64,000 bases of DNA from assembly GCA_947488595.1 (NCBI GenBank), contig CANKZI010000011.1, forward strand, positions 1 to 64,000, written 5' to 3'. The notes beneath the pieces are model-generated. The model had not been told where the DNA came from. It did no database searches and saw only the letters and a list, made by a program, of their open reading frames with translations. Source of the DNA: Flavobacteriaceae bacterium. Its GTDB lineage: Bacteria > Bacteroidota > Bacteroidia > Flavobacteriales > Flavobacteriaceae. Below are positions 8,073 through 18,455 of the stretch, one piece after another (the first letter of the stretch is position 1; each line of letters begins with the position of its first letter). Made by a program: the position numbers and the translations under genes.

Positions 8073-9761
8073 CTATTGCATATCTTTTAAACGCAATTGC
8101 AAAGAAGTGGCGCCATTCCAATCGTTTTCATCGATACAGTAAACAGCTTGAAACTTTTTTTTGTTGGTAGTCAAGCCCATTTTGTTGCCCAAACCAAATC
8201 CGATTGCAGCAATGCCTTCAGCATTATTTTGTTTTAAAAAAAGGCGTAAATGTTCCTCCTTTTGACCCATTAATTTTGCGTAACCTGTATCATAAACGTT
8301 TTTTGTCAAAAAAACAGGTGTTCGGTTTTGAGGGCCAAATGGTTCAAATTGTTTTAAAATGCGTGTTAATTTTGGCGTTATGGCATCGAAATCAATTTCA
8401 GCATCGACCTCAATTTCTGGATGTAGTAATTCAGGCGGAATGGTTTCTTGCACTACTTTCTCGAAAGCATTTTTAAATTTTTGATAGTTTTCTGGTTTCA
8501 AAGTCATGCCTGCTGCATATTTATGTCCGCCAAACTGTTCTAAATGTTCAGCACAAGCTTCCAGGGCATTGTAAATATCAAAACCTTTTACCGACCTCGC
8601 TGAAGCAGCAAAATTTTCGCCACTTTTAGTGAAAACCAAGGTCGGACGATAATGGGTTTCAATCAACCGCGAAGCCACGATGCCGATGACGCCTTTGTGC
8701 CAATCTTCTCGAAATACAACAGTTGTAAATCGTTGTTGCTCTTGATTTTCTTCGATTTGCGCAAGTGCTTCGATGGTAATTTGTTGGTCTAAACCTTTGC
8801 GTTCTGCATTGTATTGTTCAATTTCTGAAGCAAATAGTTGTGCTTGTTCAAAATCAAATTCAGACAATAATGCTACCGCTTCATTACCGTGTTTTATTCT
8901 TCCAGCGGCATTAATTCTGGGCGCAATAATAAAAACCACGTCGGTAATGTCTAAATTTTTCTTTTTTACTTGCTGAATGAGCGCTTTGATTCCGGGTCTT
9001 GGATCAGTATTGATGACTTGCAAACCAAAATGAGCTAAAATTCGATTTTCGCCTGTCATCGGCACAATATCGGCAGCAATGGCCGTGGCTACCAAATCCA
9101 AATAAGGATATACATCTTCAATGGTTTGTTGCCGTTTTTCGCCTAGTGCTTGTATGAGTTTAAAGCCAATGCCACAACCGCACAATTCTTCATATGGGTA
9201 ATTACAATCGTCTCGTTTTGGGTCTAAAACAGCGACTGCTTCAGGTAAAATAGCTCCAGGTCGGTGGTGGTCACAAATGATGAAATCAATCTTTTTGGTT
9301 TTGGCATAAGCCACGTGGTCAATTGATTTTATGCCGCAATCTAAAGCGATGATGAGCGAAAAACCGTTGTCGTCGGCAAAATCAATTCCTTTAAAAGAAA
9401 TGCCATAACCTTCGTCATAACGATCTGGAATATATGTTGCAATATTTGGATAAAAGGTTCTTAAATAGGAAGCAACCAAAGAAACAGCGGTCGTTCCATC
9501 GACATCATAATCGCCAAAAACAAGAATGTTTTCGTGATTTGCAATTGCTTTTTCTATTCTTTCGACCGCTTTGTCCATATCTTTCATGAGATATGGATTG
9601 TGCAAATCGGATAAATTGGGGCGAAAAAATTGTCGGGCTTCTTCAAAAGTGTTGATGCCGCGTTGTATTAACAATTGGGCGATAAAAGTATCGGTACTTA
9701 AAGCATCTGCGAGCTCAATCACTTTTTGAGGCTCGGGATTGGGTTGGATGGTCCAGCGCAT
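8073..9761 (-). CDS. recJ: single-stranded-DNA-specific exonuclease RecJ
   Basis: A 562-residue 5'-3' single-strand DNA exonuclease for recombination and mismatch or base-excision repair in the cytoplasm. The DHH-family signatures are present: motif I DYDVDGTT (84-91), ALDCGIKS (about 139-146), DHH with flanking CDHHRPG (163-169), and the DHHA1 domain with GGHKYAAGM near residue 415. A C-terminal OB-like region follows. Length is normal for RecJ. The start at 9761 is the first ATG after the divergent spacer to the adenine deaminase gene; a TAAATTTG -7 box lies at 9807-9800. Confidence 0.96.
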   Translation of the reverse strand: MRWTIQPNPEPQKVIELADALSTDTFIAQLLIQRGINTFEEARQFFRPNLSDLHNPYLMKDMDKAVERIEKAIANHENILVFGDYDVDGTTAVSLVASYLRTFYPNIATYIPDRYDEGYGISFKGIDFADDNGFSLIIALDCGIKSIDHVAYAKTKKIDFIICDHHRPGAILPEAVAVLDPKRDDCNYPYEELCGCGIGFKLIQALGEKRQQTIEDVYPYLDLVATAIAADIVPMTGENRILAHFGLQVINTDPRPGIKALIQQVKKKNLDITDVVFIIAPRINAAGRIKHGNEAVALLSEFDFEQAQLFASEIEQYNAERKGLDQQITIEALAQIEENQEQQRFTTVVFREDWHKGVIGIVASRLIETHYRPTLVFTKSGENFAASARSVKGFDIYNALEACAEHLEQFGGHKYAAGMTLKPENYQKFKNAFEKVVQETIPPELLHPEIEVDAEIDFDAITPKLTRILKQFEPFGPQNRTPVFLTKNVYDTGYAKLMGQKEEHLRLFLKQNNAEGIAAIGFGLGNKMGLTTNKKKFQAVYCIDENDWNGATSLQLRLKDMQ

Positions 9762-9864
9762 AAATTTGATTTTGTATGGTGTATAAATAAATTGAATATC
9801 AAATTTAAAGTAAATTCGCGAAAAATGCGTTACTTTTCAATTCATTTTATCCAAAATCCAAATC

Positions 9865-11496
9865 ATGAAAATTCAAGGACAAATCGTCAATATCGAAAAA
9901 CGCACTATTTTTTCGGGAGAAATTACAATTGAAAACGGAAAAATACTTTCGATTGTTGCCAAAGTACACGATCATAAAAATTATATTCTTCCTGGCTTCA
10001 TCGATGCGCATATTCATATCGAAAGTTCCATGTTAGTGCCTTCTGAATTTGCTAAAATAGCGGTAGTTCATGGCACAGTTGCTACCATTTCTGATCCACA
10101 CGAAATTGCCAATGTTTTGGGAAAAGAAGGGGTTTATTATATGATTGAAAACAGTAAAAAAGTTCCGTTGAAATTCCATTTTGGCGCGCCATCATGCGTG
10201 CCTGCAACTGCTTTTGAAAGTGCCGGCGCCATTATAGATGCTGATGGAATTAAAGAATTATTGGCTTCTTCAGACATTTATTACCTCGCAGAAATGATGA
10301 ATTATCCTGGCGTTTTGATGGATGATTCCGAAGTCCAAAAAAAATTGACATGGGCAAAATATTTTGAAAAACCTATTGACGGACATGCGCCTGGATTGAG
10401 AGGCACATCTCTTCAAAAATACATTAGCGCAGGTATTACAACGGATCACGAGTGTTTTAGTTATGAAGAAGGAAAAGAAAAATTAGCTCTTGGCATGAAA
10501 GTAATTGTTCGTGAAGGAAGCGCCGCCAAAAACTTTGACGCTTTAATTGATTTGGTTCCAGAAAATTATCAAAATATGATGTTTTGCTCAGACGACAAAC
10601 ATCCCGACGATTTGATTGTTGGTCATATCAATTTGCTTTGTGCGCGAGCTGTTGCCAAAGGAATAGATGTTTTTAAAGTCTTACAAATGGCCTGTGTCAA
10701 TCCTATTTATCATTATCAACTTGATGTGGGTTTATTGCACGAAAAGGACGCTGCCGATTTTATTGTTGTCGAAGATTTAATTGATTTTAAAGTATTAAAA
10801 ACATTCATTAATGGCGAATTGGTTGCCGAAAATGGACAATCTTTTATAGCCAAAGTTGCTTTTGAAACACCCAATCATTTTGCCATCTCCAAAAAAGCAA
10901 TTGGCGATTTTGAAATCAAAAGTACTGCTTCAAAAATTAGGGTTATTGAAGCCCTGGAAGGTCAATTGATTACCAATGAAGTATATCATAAACCGCTAGT
11001 TATAGATGGAAAAATAATTTCTGATACCGAAAATGACGTACTAAAAATGGCGGTTGTGAATCGGTATCAAAATGCCCAACCTGCTATTGCATTTATTAAA
11101 AATTTTGGTCTTAAAAAAGGCGCGATTGCTAGTTCAGTGGCGCACGATTGTCATAATATTGTTGTTGTTGGCACGTCCGATACCGACATTGTGAGTGCAG
11201 TAAATCTTATAATCGAAAATAAAGGTGGTATTTGCGCCGTTCATGGTATTGAAAAAAAAATACTTGCCTTGCCAGTTGCCGGAATAATGAGCGATAAAAA
11301 CGCTTGGGAAACGGCCAAGTTGTACCAAGAAATTGATGCGATGGCAAAGCAATTGGGAAGCACTTTGAAGGCGCCGTTCATGACGCTTTCGTTTATGGCA
11401 TTGTTGGTCATTCCCGATTTAAAATTATCTGACAAAGGATTGTTTAGCGGAAAATCATTTTCTTTTGTTGATTTAATGTATGATTCAGAAACCTAG
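9865..11496 (+). CDS. ade: adenine deaminase
   Basis: A 543-residue amidohydrolase converting adenine to hypoxanthine and ammonia for purine salvage. The metal ligands of the amidohydrolase fold are visible in DAHIHIESS (H49, H51), with GHAPGLRG and TTDHE further on, and the C-terminal adenine-deaminase domain carries VAHDCHN and [10 protein letters not shown]. Length is close to that of bacterial Ade. It is divergent from recJ with a 103-base spacer. The ATG at 9865 starts exactly at the expected N-terminus ([10 protein letters not shown]). The 220 bases after its stop contain no recognisable gene. Confidence 0.95.
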   Translation: MKIQGQIVNIEKRTIFSGEITIENGKILSIVAKVHDHKNYILPGFIDAHIHIESSMLVPSEFAKIAVVHGTVATISDPHEIANVLGKEGVYYMIENSKKVPLKFHFGAPSCVPATAFESAGAIIDADGIKELLASSDIYYLAEMMNYPGVLMDDSEVQKKLTWAKYFEKPIDGHAPGLRGTSLQKYISAGITTDHECFSYEEGKEKLALGMKVIVREGSAAKNFDALIDLVPENYQNMMFCSDDKHPDDLIVGHINLLCARAVAKGIDVFKVLQMACVNPIYHYQLDVGLLHEKDAADFIVVEDLIDFKVLKTFINGELVAENGQSFIAKVAFETPNHFAISKKAIGDFEIKSTASKIRVIEALEGQLITNEVYHKPLVIDGKIISDTENDVLKMAVVNRYQNAQPAIAFIKNFGLKKGAIASSVAHDCHNIVVVGTSDTDIVSAVNLIIENKGGICAVHGIEKKILALPVAGIMSDKNAWETAKLYQEIDAMAKQLGSTLKAPFMTLSFMALLVIPDLKLSDKGLFSGKSFSFVDLMYDSET

Positions 11497-11716
11497 CAGA
11501 CCATATCAAAGACCGTTTGTTTTTGATATTACCCTCTGCCGCTTTGCAACTTAATCCAGCTTATGCTATTACTTATACTAGCGCTTCGCATCATTTTTTT
11601 GAAAGTGCATCAAATAAGCGTGAACCGAAAACGAGAAGGTATTGCGTTAGCCGGTTTGTTGGCTGTTGACAAAACTTAAATACCAATATGATTTGTCAAA
11701 TAAAAAAGCTACCATT

Positions 11717-12394
11717 TTATTTATTAGATTTTCCTCCAACCACGACCACAATTTCACCTTTTGGCGGTTTGCTTTCAAAATGAGTAAGTACTTCTCGAAC
11801 TGAACCGCGTACATTTTCTTCATGCAGTTTCGACAATTCTCGTGAAACACAAATGGGTCTTTCTTCGCCAAAATAGGTAATGAATTCGGTTAATGTCTTG
11901 ACCAATTTGTGTGGTGAAACATACAAAATCATTGTTCGGGTTTCTTCGGCCAAAGCTAAATAACGGGTTTGTTTGCCTTTTTTGTCGGGCAAAAATCCTT
12001 CAAAAACAAATTTATCGTTGGGCAAACCGCTGTTCACTAAAGCAGGTACAAAAGCAGTCGCGCCAGGCAAACACTCAACTTCAATTTTATTTTCGACGCA
12101 GGCACGAGTTAGCAAAAACCCTGGGTCAGAAATTGCTGGCGTTCCTGCATCAGATATTAAAGCAATGGTTTCTCCAGCTTTTAATCGCACAATTAAATTG
12201 TCGATGGTCTTGTGTTCGTTGTGCATGTGGTGGCTGTGCATGTGCGTACCAATTTCAAAATGCTTCAATAATTTTCCGCTGGTGCGTGTGTCCTCGGCCA
12301 AAATTAAATCGACTTCTTTAAGAATGCGAATGGCACGAAAAGTCATGTCTTCGAGATTGCCAATTGGCGTTGGAACGATATATAGTTTTGACAT
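11717..12394 (-). CDS. rsmI: 16S rRNA 2'-O-ribose C1402 methyltransferase RsmI
   Basis: A 225-residue SAM-dependent tetrapyrrole-methylase-fold enzyme that methylates the ribose of C1402 in the decoding centre of 16S rRNA. Family motifs are visible: VPTPIGNLEDMT at the N-terminus, AEDTRTSGKLL, ISDAGTPAISDPG and LPGATAFVPAL, ending with GEIVVVVGG. It lacks the longer C-terminal extension of some homologs, as is usual in this phylum. It lies downstream of the acidic unknown gene at 12473-13402 on the same strand with a 78-base gap, so the two may be co-transcribed. Confidence 0.95.
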   Translation of the reverse strand: MSKLYIVPTPIGNLEDMTFRAIRILKEVDLILAEDTRTSGKLLKHFEIGTHMHSHHMHNEHKTIDNLIVRLKAGETIALISDAGTPAISDPGFLLTRACVENKIEVECLPGATAFVPALVNSGLPNDKFVFEGFLPDKKGKQTRYLALAEETRTMILYVSPHKLVKTLTEFITYFGEERPICVSRELSKLHEENVRGSVREVLTHFESKPPKGEIVVVVGGKSNK

Positions 12395-12472
12395 AATTTA
12401 ATTTAGTAGGTTTGCTTTACGCATATAATTTGTTTAGAAACCAAAGAACTATATACTTTGATTTTTTCTCTA

Positions 12473-13402
12473 TCAACCAAATTTTTTCTCCACAATTTCC
12501 ATAAAACGCAATGCATAATCGTCTTTTCCTTCCCAATTGTTATAATCTGGTTTAACCATATCTTCAATAAATTCTTGTACTTCCAAAAACGTGTCAAAAG
12601 TACTCAATTGCGAAACAACACGATTCATGTCTTCACTACTTCCAGCAAAAAGTTGCTTTTCGAAACCAATTCGGTCATTGAGTCCAAAAGTGATATTCCG
12701 ATTTGGAATGTCGTTTGCAACATCTGGTTTTGGAATGCTTTTTTCTTCAAAAAGTTCTTTTTTTGGTTTTTCAACACTAGCTTCAGGTTCAAAATCGGGC
12801 AATGCAGCAATCGGATTTTTATTGGCTTCTAGCTTGTCAAAAACAGGGTCGTTATAATCGGCACCCAATAAATCTTCAAAAGAGATTTGTTGCGTTTTTG
12901 ATTTTTCTTCAGATTTTTCTTCAAAAGACAATTCAAATGATGGCTTAAAGTCGGGATCTGGAATTTTAATTGCATCGGGAACTTCAACGGATTCTTGTTT
13001 GGAAACATTTGGTTTTACATCATCATCTTCATCATTAATTTCTTCCTTTTCAATTGCTATTTCACTTTCTGAAACAGCCGCAATTGCATCATCAAAACCT
13101 ACTTTTGATTCTGGTTCGGTTGCTTCGTTCACTTCTTGAAAAACTTCTGAATTTACTTGCGGTAATTCGGATTCAATTGGCAATTCTATTTTGTCTAAAG
13201 CAAGATGGAGTTTCTCTTCAATATCAGCAACATCCATTTTGGATTGTACAACGCCGATGTTTTCTTCTACAAATTTCAAAACCGATAATGTTTCATATAA
13301 TTTTTGCGTTTCAAAATACAATTGGCTGAGTTCTGACTTGTTCTTTAATTTCAAAATTCGGTGCGCAATGCTAATTAATTCGGCTTCTAATCTTTTCTTC
13401 AT
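12473..13402 (-). CDS. conserved acidic protein of unknown function
   Basis: 309 residues with no signal peptide. It has three parts: an N-terminal helical, probably coiled-coil segment (about 1-75, rich in K/E/L), a long low-complexity acidic linker (about 80-215, many E, D, P and S, predicted disordered), and a C-terminal helical block (about 225-309, FGLNDRIGFEKQLF, KPDYNNWEGKDDYALRFMEIV) that looks like the conserved core. The family was not identified. The position between tdk (divergent) and rsmI (same strand) suggests nothing specific. The ATG at 13402 opens a MKKRLEAELI start. Confidence 0.75.
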   Translation of the reverse strand: MKKRLEAELISIAHRILKLKNKSELSQLYFETQKLYETLSVLKFVEENIGVVQSKMDVADIEEKLHLALDKIELPIESELPQVNSEVFQEVNEATEPESKVGFDDAIAAVSESEIAIEKEEINDEDDDVKPNVSKQESVEVPDAIKIPDPDFKPSFELSFEEKSEEKSKTQQISFEDLLGADYNDPVFDKLEANKNPIAALPDFEPEASVEKPKKELFEEKSIPKPDVANDIPNRNITFGLNDRIGFEKQLFAGSSEDMNRVVSQLSTFDTFLEVQEFIEDMVKPDYNNWEGKDDYALRFMEIVEKKFG

Positions 13403-13503
13403 AACTTTTAGAATTATAGTGAGTAAAGCAATTGATTTTTAATATTTTTGTTGAGATTACAAAGTAAAAAAATCTAATCCTTTTAAAGGCTGAAAAATAC
13501 AAA

Positions 13504-14121
13504 ATGTTTCTCGAAAATACAGTAAATCATAAAGAACAATTTGGTTGGATTGAAGTAATTTGCGGCTCAATGTTTTCGGGAAAAACCGAAGAGTTGATTC
13601 GCCGTTTGAAGCGTGCACAATTCGCAAAGCAAAAAGTCGAAATTTTTAAACCATCCATTGACACCAGGTATGACGAAGATATGGTCGTTTCGCACAACAA
13701 AAATGAAATTCGTTCAACACCAGTTCCAGCTGCCGCCAATATTGCAATTCTTGCACAAGGTTGCGATGTAGTTGGTATAGATGAAGCCCAATTTTTTGAT
13801 GATGAGATTGTTAAAATTTGTAATGATTTGGCTAATTCTGGCATTCGAGTAATTGTGGCTGGTTTGGATATGGATTTTAAAGGCAATCCCTTTGGTCCGA
13901 TGCCAGCACTTATGGCTACAGCCGAATATGTGACCAAAGTGCATGCCGTTTGCACCAGGACAGGCAATTTGGCGAATTATAGTTTTAGAAAAACCGACAA
14001 TGACAAATTGGTTATGCTTGGAGAAACCGAAGAATATGAGCCGTTGAGTCGTGCGGCTTACTTTAATGCGATGCAAAAAAACCAAGAAAAGGAAGCAAAT
14101 AAAAAAATAAATAATTTTTGA
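13504..14121 (+). CDS. tdk: thymidine kinase (type II), zinc site degenerate
   Basis: A 205-residue enzyme that phosphorylates thymidine to dTMP in nucleotide salvage. Visible are the P-loop GSMFSGKT (21-28), the Walker B/catalytic GIDEAQFF (Glu94) and the lasso region. The usual type II enzymes bind structural zinc through CxxC and CxxC/H; here only Cys150 of the first pair remains (VCTRTG) and the second pair reads LSRAAY, so zinc binding is probably lost. From memory this is common in Flavobacteria. Its TGA overlaps the TTG start of murF-alr, implying translational coupling. A -7-like TATTTTTG sits at 13443-13450. Confidence 0.95.
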   Translation: MFLENTVNHKEQFGWIEVICGSMFSGKTEELIRRLKRAQFAKQKVEIFKPSIDTRYDEDMVVSHNKNEIRSTPVPAAANIAILAQGCDVVGIDEAQFFDDEIVKICNDLANSGIRVIVAGLDMDFKGNPFGPMPALMATAEYVTKVHAVCTRTGNLANYSFRKTDNDKLVMLGETEEYEPLSRAAYFNAMQKNQEKEANKKINNF

Positions 14122-16562
14122 ATCTATCATTAAAAAATACCATTTCAATTCTCAATGCCGTTTTTGTAGGCAAAAATCAAGACCTTGAAATTGAAAACAT
14201 TTCAATCGACAGCCGTTCGCTTCAAAACAACGAAAAAACCTTATTTTTTGCACTCGTTGGACCAAATAATGACGCGCATATTTATATCGAAAAACTGATT
14301 GCTTCCAAAGTTCAAAATTTTGTAGTCAACAAAATCCCCGAAGACTTAAAAGACAAAGCCAATTTTTTAGTCGTCAAAAACACACTTGATGCCCTGCAAC
14401 AATTGGCCGCTTATTACCGTTCGCTTTTTGATTTTCCGATAATTGGTATAACCGGAAGTAACGGAAAAACCATTGTCAAAGAATGGCTGAATTTTTTGCT
14501 AAGTCCTGATTATAATATTATCCGAAGTCCAAAAAGCTATAATTCACAAGTTGGAGTTCCATTGTCTGTTTTTTCAATCAATGAAAAGCACAACTTTGGC
14601 ATTTTTGAAGCGGGAATTTCGACAACAAATGAAATGATTAATTTGCAAAAAATCATCAATCCCACGTTTGGAGTCCTTACAAATATTGGCACAGCGCACG
14701 ATGAAGGTTTTGAAAATTTGAGTCAAAAAATAAAAGAGAAAGTAAAACTTTTTGCAGCAGTAGGAGTTTTAATTTATCCGAAAAACAAAACAACTGATGC
14801 CTTTTTAAATCCCAATATCAAAACATTTTCGTGGAGTTTTTCAGACAAGAAAGCAGATGTTTTTTTGACAAGAGACACTTATTTAAATAAAACCATTTTA
14901 ACTGCCCATTATAAAGAAATGGTTTTCGATATTAAAGTTCCATTTCAAGATGATGCGTCACTCGAAAATGCCATTTCTTGCATGATGGTTTTGCTGTATT
15001 TGAATTATGATTGCGAAACCATCGAAAACAGAATCGCACTGCTTTTTCCGATAGAAATGCGGCTCAAAGTCAAAGACGGCATCAACAATACCACGCTAAT
15101 TGATGATAGTTACAGTTCCGATTTTCAGTCCTTAAAAATTGCTTTGGATTTTTTGGAAAGCCAGCAAAAATATAAAAAGAAAACCTTGATACTGTCGGAT
15201 ATTTTTCAGTCTGGCTTGTCCAATGACGACTTATATACCAAAGTCGCACAACTTGTAATTGTTAATAAAATCAATCGTGTCATTGTGATTGGCACTACCA
15301 TTTCGGACTTTAAATCGAAATTTGTAAACGGTATTGCTTACAAAAATACAGCTGCTTTTATTGGCGATTTTAATAATTTAACTTTTGGCAACGAAACCAT
15401 TTTAATCAAAGGCGCACGCATTTTTGAATTCGAAAAAATTGTAGCGCTTCTCGAAGAAAAAACGCACGAAACAGTACTCGAAATCAACCTCAACGCTATA
15501 AGTCACAACCTCAATTTTTACAAGTCAAAACTAAGATCCGCCACCAAACTCATGGTTATGGTAAAAGCTTTTGGTTACGGAAACGGCGGCTTTGAAATCG
15601 CAAAAATACTAGAACACTATAAAGTCGATTATCTTGGTGTGGCTTTTGCCGATGAAGGAATTGCGCTTAAAAACGCTGGAATCCAATTGCCAATTATGGT
15701 TTTGAATCCAGAAAACACCAGTTTTTCTGCTATTATCCAACACCAATTGGAACCAGAAATTTACAGTTTAAAAGGTCTTCATGCTTTTATTCAAATTGCA
15801 AAAAAACACCAATTGGTTGATTTCCCTATTCATATAAAAATTGATACTGGCATGCACCGTTTGGGTTTTGAATCTGAACAAATAACAGAATTGATTGCGA
15901 TTTTACATCAAAACAAATCCGTAAAAGTCAAAAGCATTTTATCGCACATGGCCACAAGCGACGATTTAGAACATCGCGAATTTGCGGCATATCAAATTGG
16001 GTTGTTTGAAAAATTATCTTCAAGAATAATAAATGAACTGCAAATCAACCCGATTCGGCACATCCTCAACACATCAGGCATTTCAAATTTTCCAAATGCG
16101 CAATACGATATGGTGCGTTTAGGAATAGGTCTTTACGGCATTTCAAACGACCCGGCAGAACAAAAATACTTAGAAAATGTAGGTACTTTAAAGTCCATTA
16201 TTTCTCAAATTCGAACCATACAAAAAGAGGAAAGTGTGGGTTATGGCCGAAGGTTTGTCGCACAAAAAACCACCAAAATCGCTACTATTCCTATTGGTTA
16301 TGCAGATGGAATTTCGAGACAATGGGGCAACGGACTCGGATTTGTATCTATCAACAACCAAAAAGCTACCATTGTGGGCAGCGTTTGCATGGACATGCTC
16401 ATGGTAGATATTTCTGAAATCGATTGTAAAGAAGGTGATCAGGTCATTATTTTTGGCGAAAATCCAACGGTTAATTACATTGCAACCCAGTTGAACACCA
16501 TTTCTTATGAAATTCTGACCAGTATTTCGCAAAGAGTTAAGCGTGTTTTTTATCGGGAATAG
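14118..16562 (+). CDS. bifunctional MurF / alanine racemase
   Basis: An 814-residue fusion linking two peptidoglycan precursor steps. The N-terminal half (about 1-455) is UDP-MurNAc-tripeptide:D-Ala-D-Ala ligase with the ATP loop GSNGKT (113-118). The C-terminal half (about 456-814) is a PLP alanine racemase with the cofactor lysine K483 in VMVKAFGYG, later RLGIGLYG and GYADGISRQ. Such fusions are known in Bacteroidota. The start is a TTG at 14118 overlapping the tdk stop; no in-frame ATG lies before the conserved region, and the overlap supports the TTG. The MurF part carries [13 protein letters not shown], with I where many have T. Confidence 0.93.
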   Translation: MNLSLKNTISILNAVFVGKNQDLEIENISIDSRSLQNNEKTLFFALVGPNNDAHIYIEKLIASKVQNFVVNKIPEDLKDKANFLVVKNTLDALQQLAAYYRSLFDFPIIGITGSNGKTIVKEWLNFLLSPDYNIIRSPKSYNSQVGVPLSVFSINEKHNFGIFEAGISTTNEMINLQKIINPTFGVLTNIGTAHDEGFENLSQKIKEKVKLFAAVGVLIYPKNKTTDAFLNPNIKTFSWSFSDKKADVFLTRDTYLNKTILTAHYKEMVFDIKVPFQDDASLENAISCMMVLLYLNYDCETIENRIALLFPIEMRLKVKDGINNTTLIDDSYSSDFQSLKIALDFLESQQKYKKKTLILSDIFQSGLSNDDLYTKVAQLVIVNKINRVIVIGTTISDFKSKFVNGIAYKNTAAFIGDFNNLTFGNETILIKGARIFEFEKIVALLEEKTHETVLEINLNAISHNLNFYKSKLRSATKLMVMVKAFGYGNGGFEIAKILEHYKVDYLGVAFADEGIALKNAGIQLPIMVLNPENTSFSAIIQHQLEPEIYSLKGLHAFIQIAKKHQLVDFPIHIKIDTGMHRLGFESEQITELIAILHQNKSVKVKSILSHMATSDDLEHREFAAYQIGLFEKLSSRIINELQINPIRHILNTSGISNFPNAQYDMVRLGIGLYGISNDPAEQKYLENVGTLKSIISQIRTIQKEESVGYGRRFVAQKTTKIATIPIGYADGISRQWGNGLGFVSINNQKATIVGSVCMDMLMVDISEIDCKEGDQVIIFGENPTVNYIATQLNTISYEILTSISQRVKRVFYRE

Positions 16563-16653
16563 GCAAGAATTTGCTACAAAGGACATTTTTTTTTAAATTT
16601 TTATTAATTTTGATAATAAAATCATTTTTAAATTAACCAAAACAAAAATTATT

Positions 16654-17067
16654 ATGGGATTTTTTGCAGATTTTAAAGCCTCTTTGATGAGAGGAGATGT
16701 CCTCTCACTTTCAACTGCTGTTGTAATTGGTGGCGCTTTTGGCAAAATTGTAACTTCCGCAGTTGACGATTTGATTATGCCTATCGTAGGTTTAATTACC
16801 CAAGGCACCGACTTCACCAAAAAATTTATTGCCCTAAACGGAGAAAGTTATCCCGATTTAGCAGCCGCAAAGACCGCTGGAGCATCTGTAATTACTTACG
16901 GCAATTTTGTTCAAGCTGTCATCAATTTTATCATTATTGGTTTTTTCGTTTTTGTGGTTTTAAGAGCTGCCGATAAAGCCAAAAAGAAAGAAGAAGTAAT
17001 TGTGCCTCCAGCAGGACCAACGCAAGAAGAATTGCTTATTCAGATCAGAGATTTATTAAAAAAATAG
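16654..17067 (+). CDS. mscL: large-conductance mechanosensitive channel MscL
   Basis: A 137-residue inner-membrane channel that opens under hypo-osmotic shock. The N-terminal helix ([17 protein letters not shown]) leads into TM1 with the pore-lining [12 protein letters not shown], a periplasmic loop (about 50-80), TM2 ([19 protein letters not shown]) and a charged C-terminal helix bundle. Length and layout are typical. A TAATTTTG -7-like box lies at 16605-16612. A strong terminator follows directly. Confidence 0.96.
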   Translation: MGFFADFKASLMRGDVLSLSTAVVIGGAFGKIVTSAVDDLIMPIVGLITQGTDFTKKFIALNGESYPDLAAAKTAGASVITYGNFVQAVINFIIIGFFVFVVLRAADKAKKKEEVIVPPAGPTQEELLIQIRDLLKK

Positions 17068-17093
17068 TTACCGCTACATTATATATTTTAACC

Positions 17094-17122
17094 AAACCGT
17101 TTCTTTATTGAGGCGGTTTTTC
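17094..17122 (+). terminator. intrinsic terminator after mscL
   Basis: AAACCGTTTC (17094-17103), a 6-base loop and GAGGCGGTTT (17110-17119) form a 10-bp stem with two G-U pairs, followed by a T run. It lies in the 308-base gap between mscL and asd, which otherwise holds only the structured element at 17195-17304 and flanking AT-rich sequence. Confidence 0.85.
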
Positions 17123-17194
17123 TTTTTATAATTGGGGCGTGTCCCCATTTTGCCTCAATACCACAAAGAAAAAGCACATTTTTTTAAGCAAAAT

Positions 17195-17304
17195 GGCGTC
17201 AGGCTTTCGCACTCGCTTTTTTGGGTCAGCAAAATTATCTTTTACCATCAAAAATAAAGCTACCCAAAAAGAGCTCAAACAATAGCTCCATCCTTCACGC
17301 AAAA
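17195..17304 (-). repeat. structured intergenic element, copy B
   Basis: On the minus strand it begins TTTTGCGTGAAGGATGGA (17304-17287), matching copy A at 17 of 18 positions, and ends AAAGCCTGACGCC (near 17195), also shared in part. Between them is a long hairpin: TTTTTTGGGTCAGC (17217-17230, plus strand) pairs with GCTACCCAAAAAG (17259-17271). The ends are conserved while the middle differs in length and sequence, which suggests a mobile or RNA-structured element rather than a protein-binding site. It is not within a gene. Confidence 0.6.
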
Positions 17305-17375
17305 CCTAAGCAACAGAAATTTATTTTTTAAACCAAAAAGCATTACTTTTGGGCATTAAATTTAAAATCTATATT

Positions 17376-18365
17376 ATGAAAATTGCTGTTGTTGGTGCTA
17401 CCGGAATGGTAGGCGAAGTAATGCTTCAGGTTTTAACAGAAAGAAATTTCCCGATAACCGAATTAATTCTTGTAGCATCCGAAAAATCTATTGGCAAAGA
17501 AATCGAATTCAAAGGCAAAAAATATACTGTAGTAGGCATGCAAACCGCGGTCGATTTAAAAGCCGATATCGCCATTTTTTCTGCTGGTGGTTCAACTTCG
17601 TTAGAATGGGCGCCAAAATTTGCAGCTGCAGGAACTACGGTAATTGATAACTCATCGGCATGGCGAATGGATCCAACCAAAAAATTAGTGGTCCCCGAAA
17701 TCAATGCTTCCGATTTGACAAAAGAAGATAAAATCATTGCCAATCCAAACTGCTCAACCATCCAAATGGTTTTGGTTTTGAATCCTTTGCACAAAAAATA
17801 CAACATCAAACGTGTGGTGGTTTCCACCTATCAATCCATCACAGGGACCGGCGTAAAAGCAGTACAACAATTAGAAAACGAATATGCTGGAATCCAAGGC
17901 GAAATGGCTTATAAATATCCCATTCACCGTAATGCCATTCCACAATGTGACGTTTTTGAAGAGAATGGTTACACCAAAGAAGAAATGAAATTGGTGCGTG
18001 AAACCCAAAAAATCATGGGCGACAAAAGCATTGCGGTAACAGCAACTGCAGTACGTGTACCAATTGTTGGCGGACATAGCGAGGCCGTGAACATTGCATT
18101 TTCAAATGATTTTGACGTAAACGAAATTCGAACCATTTTGCACCATACCGATGGCGTTGTGGTTCAGGACAATATTGACACTTTTACTTATCCGATGCCC
18201 ATTTATGCGCAAGGAAAAGACGCTGTTTTTGTGGGTCGCATTCGTCGTGACGAAAGCCAGCCTAACTCGCTCAACTTATGGATAGTTGCCGATAATTTGC
18301 GCAAAGGCGCTGCAACCAATACAGTTCAAATTGCCGAATATTTGGTAAAAAATAAATTGGTTTAA
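17376..18365 (+). CDS. asd: aspartate-semialdehyde dehydrogenase
   Basis: A 329-residue NADP-dependent enzyme that reduces aspartyl phosphate to aspartate semialdehyde, the branch point to lysine/diaminopimelate, threonine and methionine. The Rossmann motif VGATGMVGEVML (6-17), the catalytic Cys126 in NPNCSTIQM, and GGHSEAVNI with the second catalytic histidine are present. The frame extends upstream to a TTG at 17349, but the ATG at 17376 puts MKIAVVGATG at the N-terminus as in the family, so it was chosen. It is monocistronic as far as can be seen. Confidence 0.96.
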   Translation: MKIAVVGATGMVGEVMLQVLTERNFPITELILVASEKSIGKEIEFKGKKYTVVGMQTAVDLKADIAIFSAGGSTSLEWAPKFAAAGTTVIDNSSAWRMDPTKKLVVPEINASDLTKEDKIIANPNCSTIQMVLVLNPLHKKYNIKRVVVSTYQSITGTGVKAVQQLENEYAGIQGEMAYKYPIHRNAIPQCDVFEENGYTKEEMKLVRETQKIMGDKSIAVTATAVRVPIVGGHSEAVNIAFSNDFDVNEIRTILHHTDGVVVQDNIDTFTYPMPIYAQGKDAVFVGRIRRDESQPNSLNLWIVADNLRKGAATNTVQIAEYLVKNKLV

Positions 18366-18455
18366 ACCTTTTAATTTATTGCCGACAAATCCATTAAACC
18401 TCAAATTTTTTACTGTACGAGCAATATTACTTTTATTATTAGTACATTTACATTA

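Noticed and set aside
11497..11716. Possible gene remnant between ade and rsmI
   Set aside because: All frames are short and interrupted; no family was recognisable and there was no start signal, so nothing was called in these 220 bases.
11911..12401. Two overlapping plus-strand frames of 136-142 codons
   Set aside because: They are antisense to rsmI, which has clear family motifs along its whole length.
13527..14148. Minus-strand frames of 144-146 codons opposite tdk
   Set aside because: Shadows of tdk; composition follows its codon pattern and no motif is present.
17349..17376. Upstream TTG start for asd
   Set aside because: The ATG at 17376 places the Rossmann motif at the usual distance from the N-terminus.
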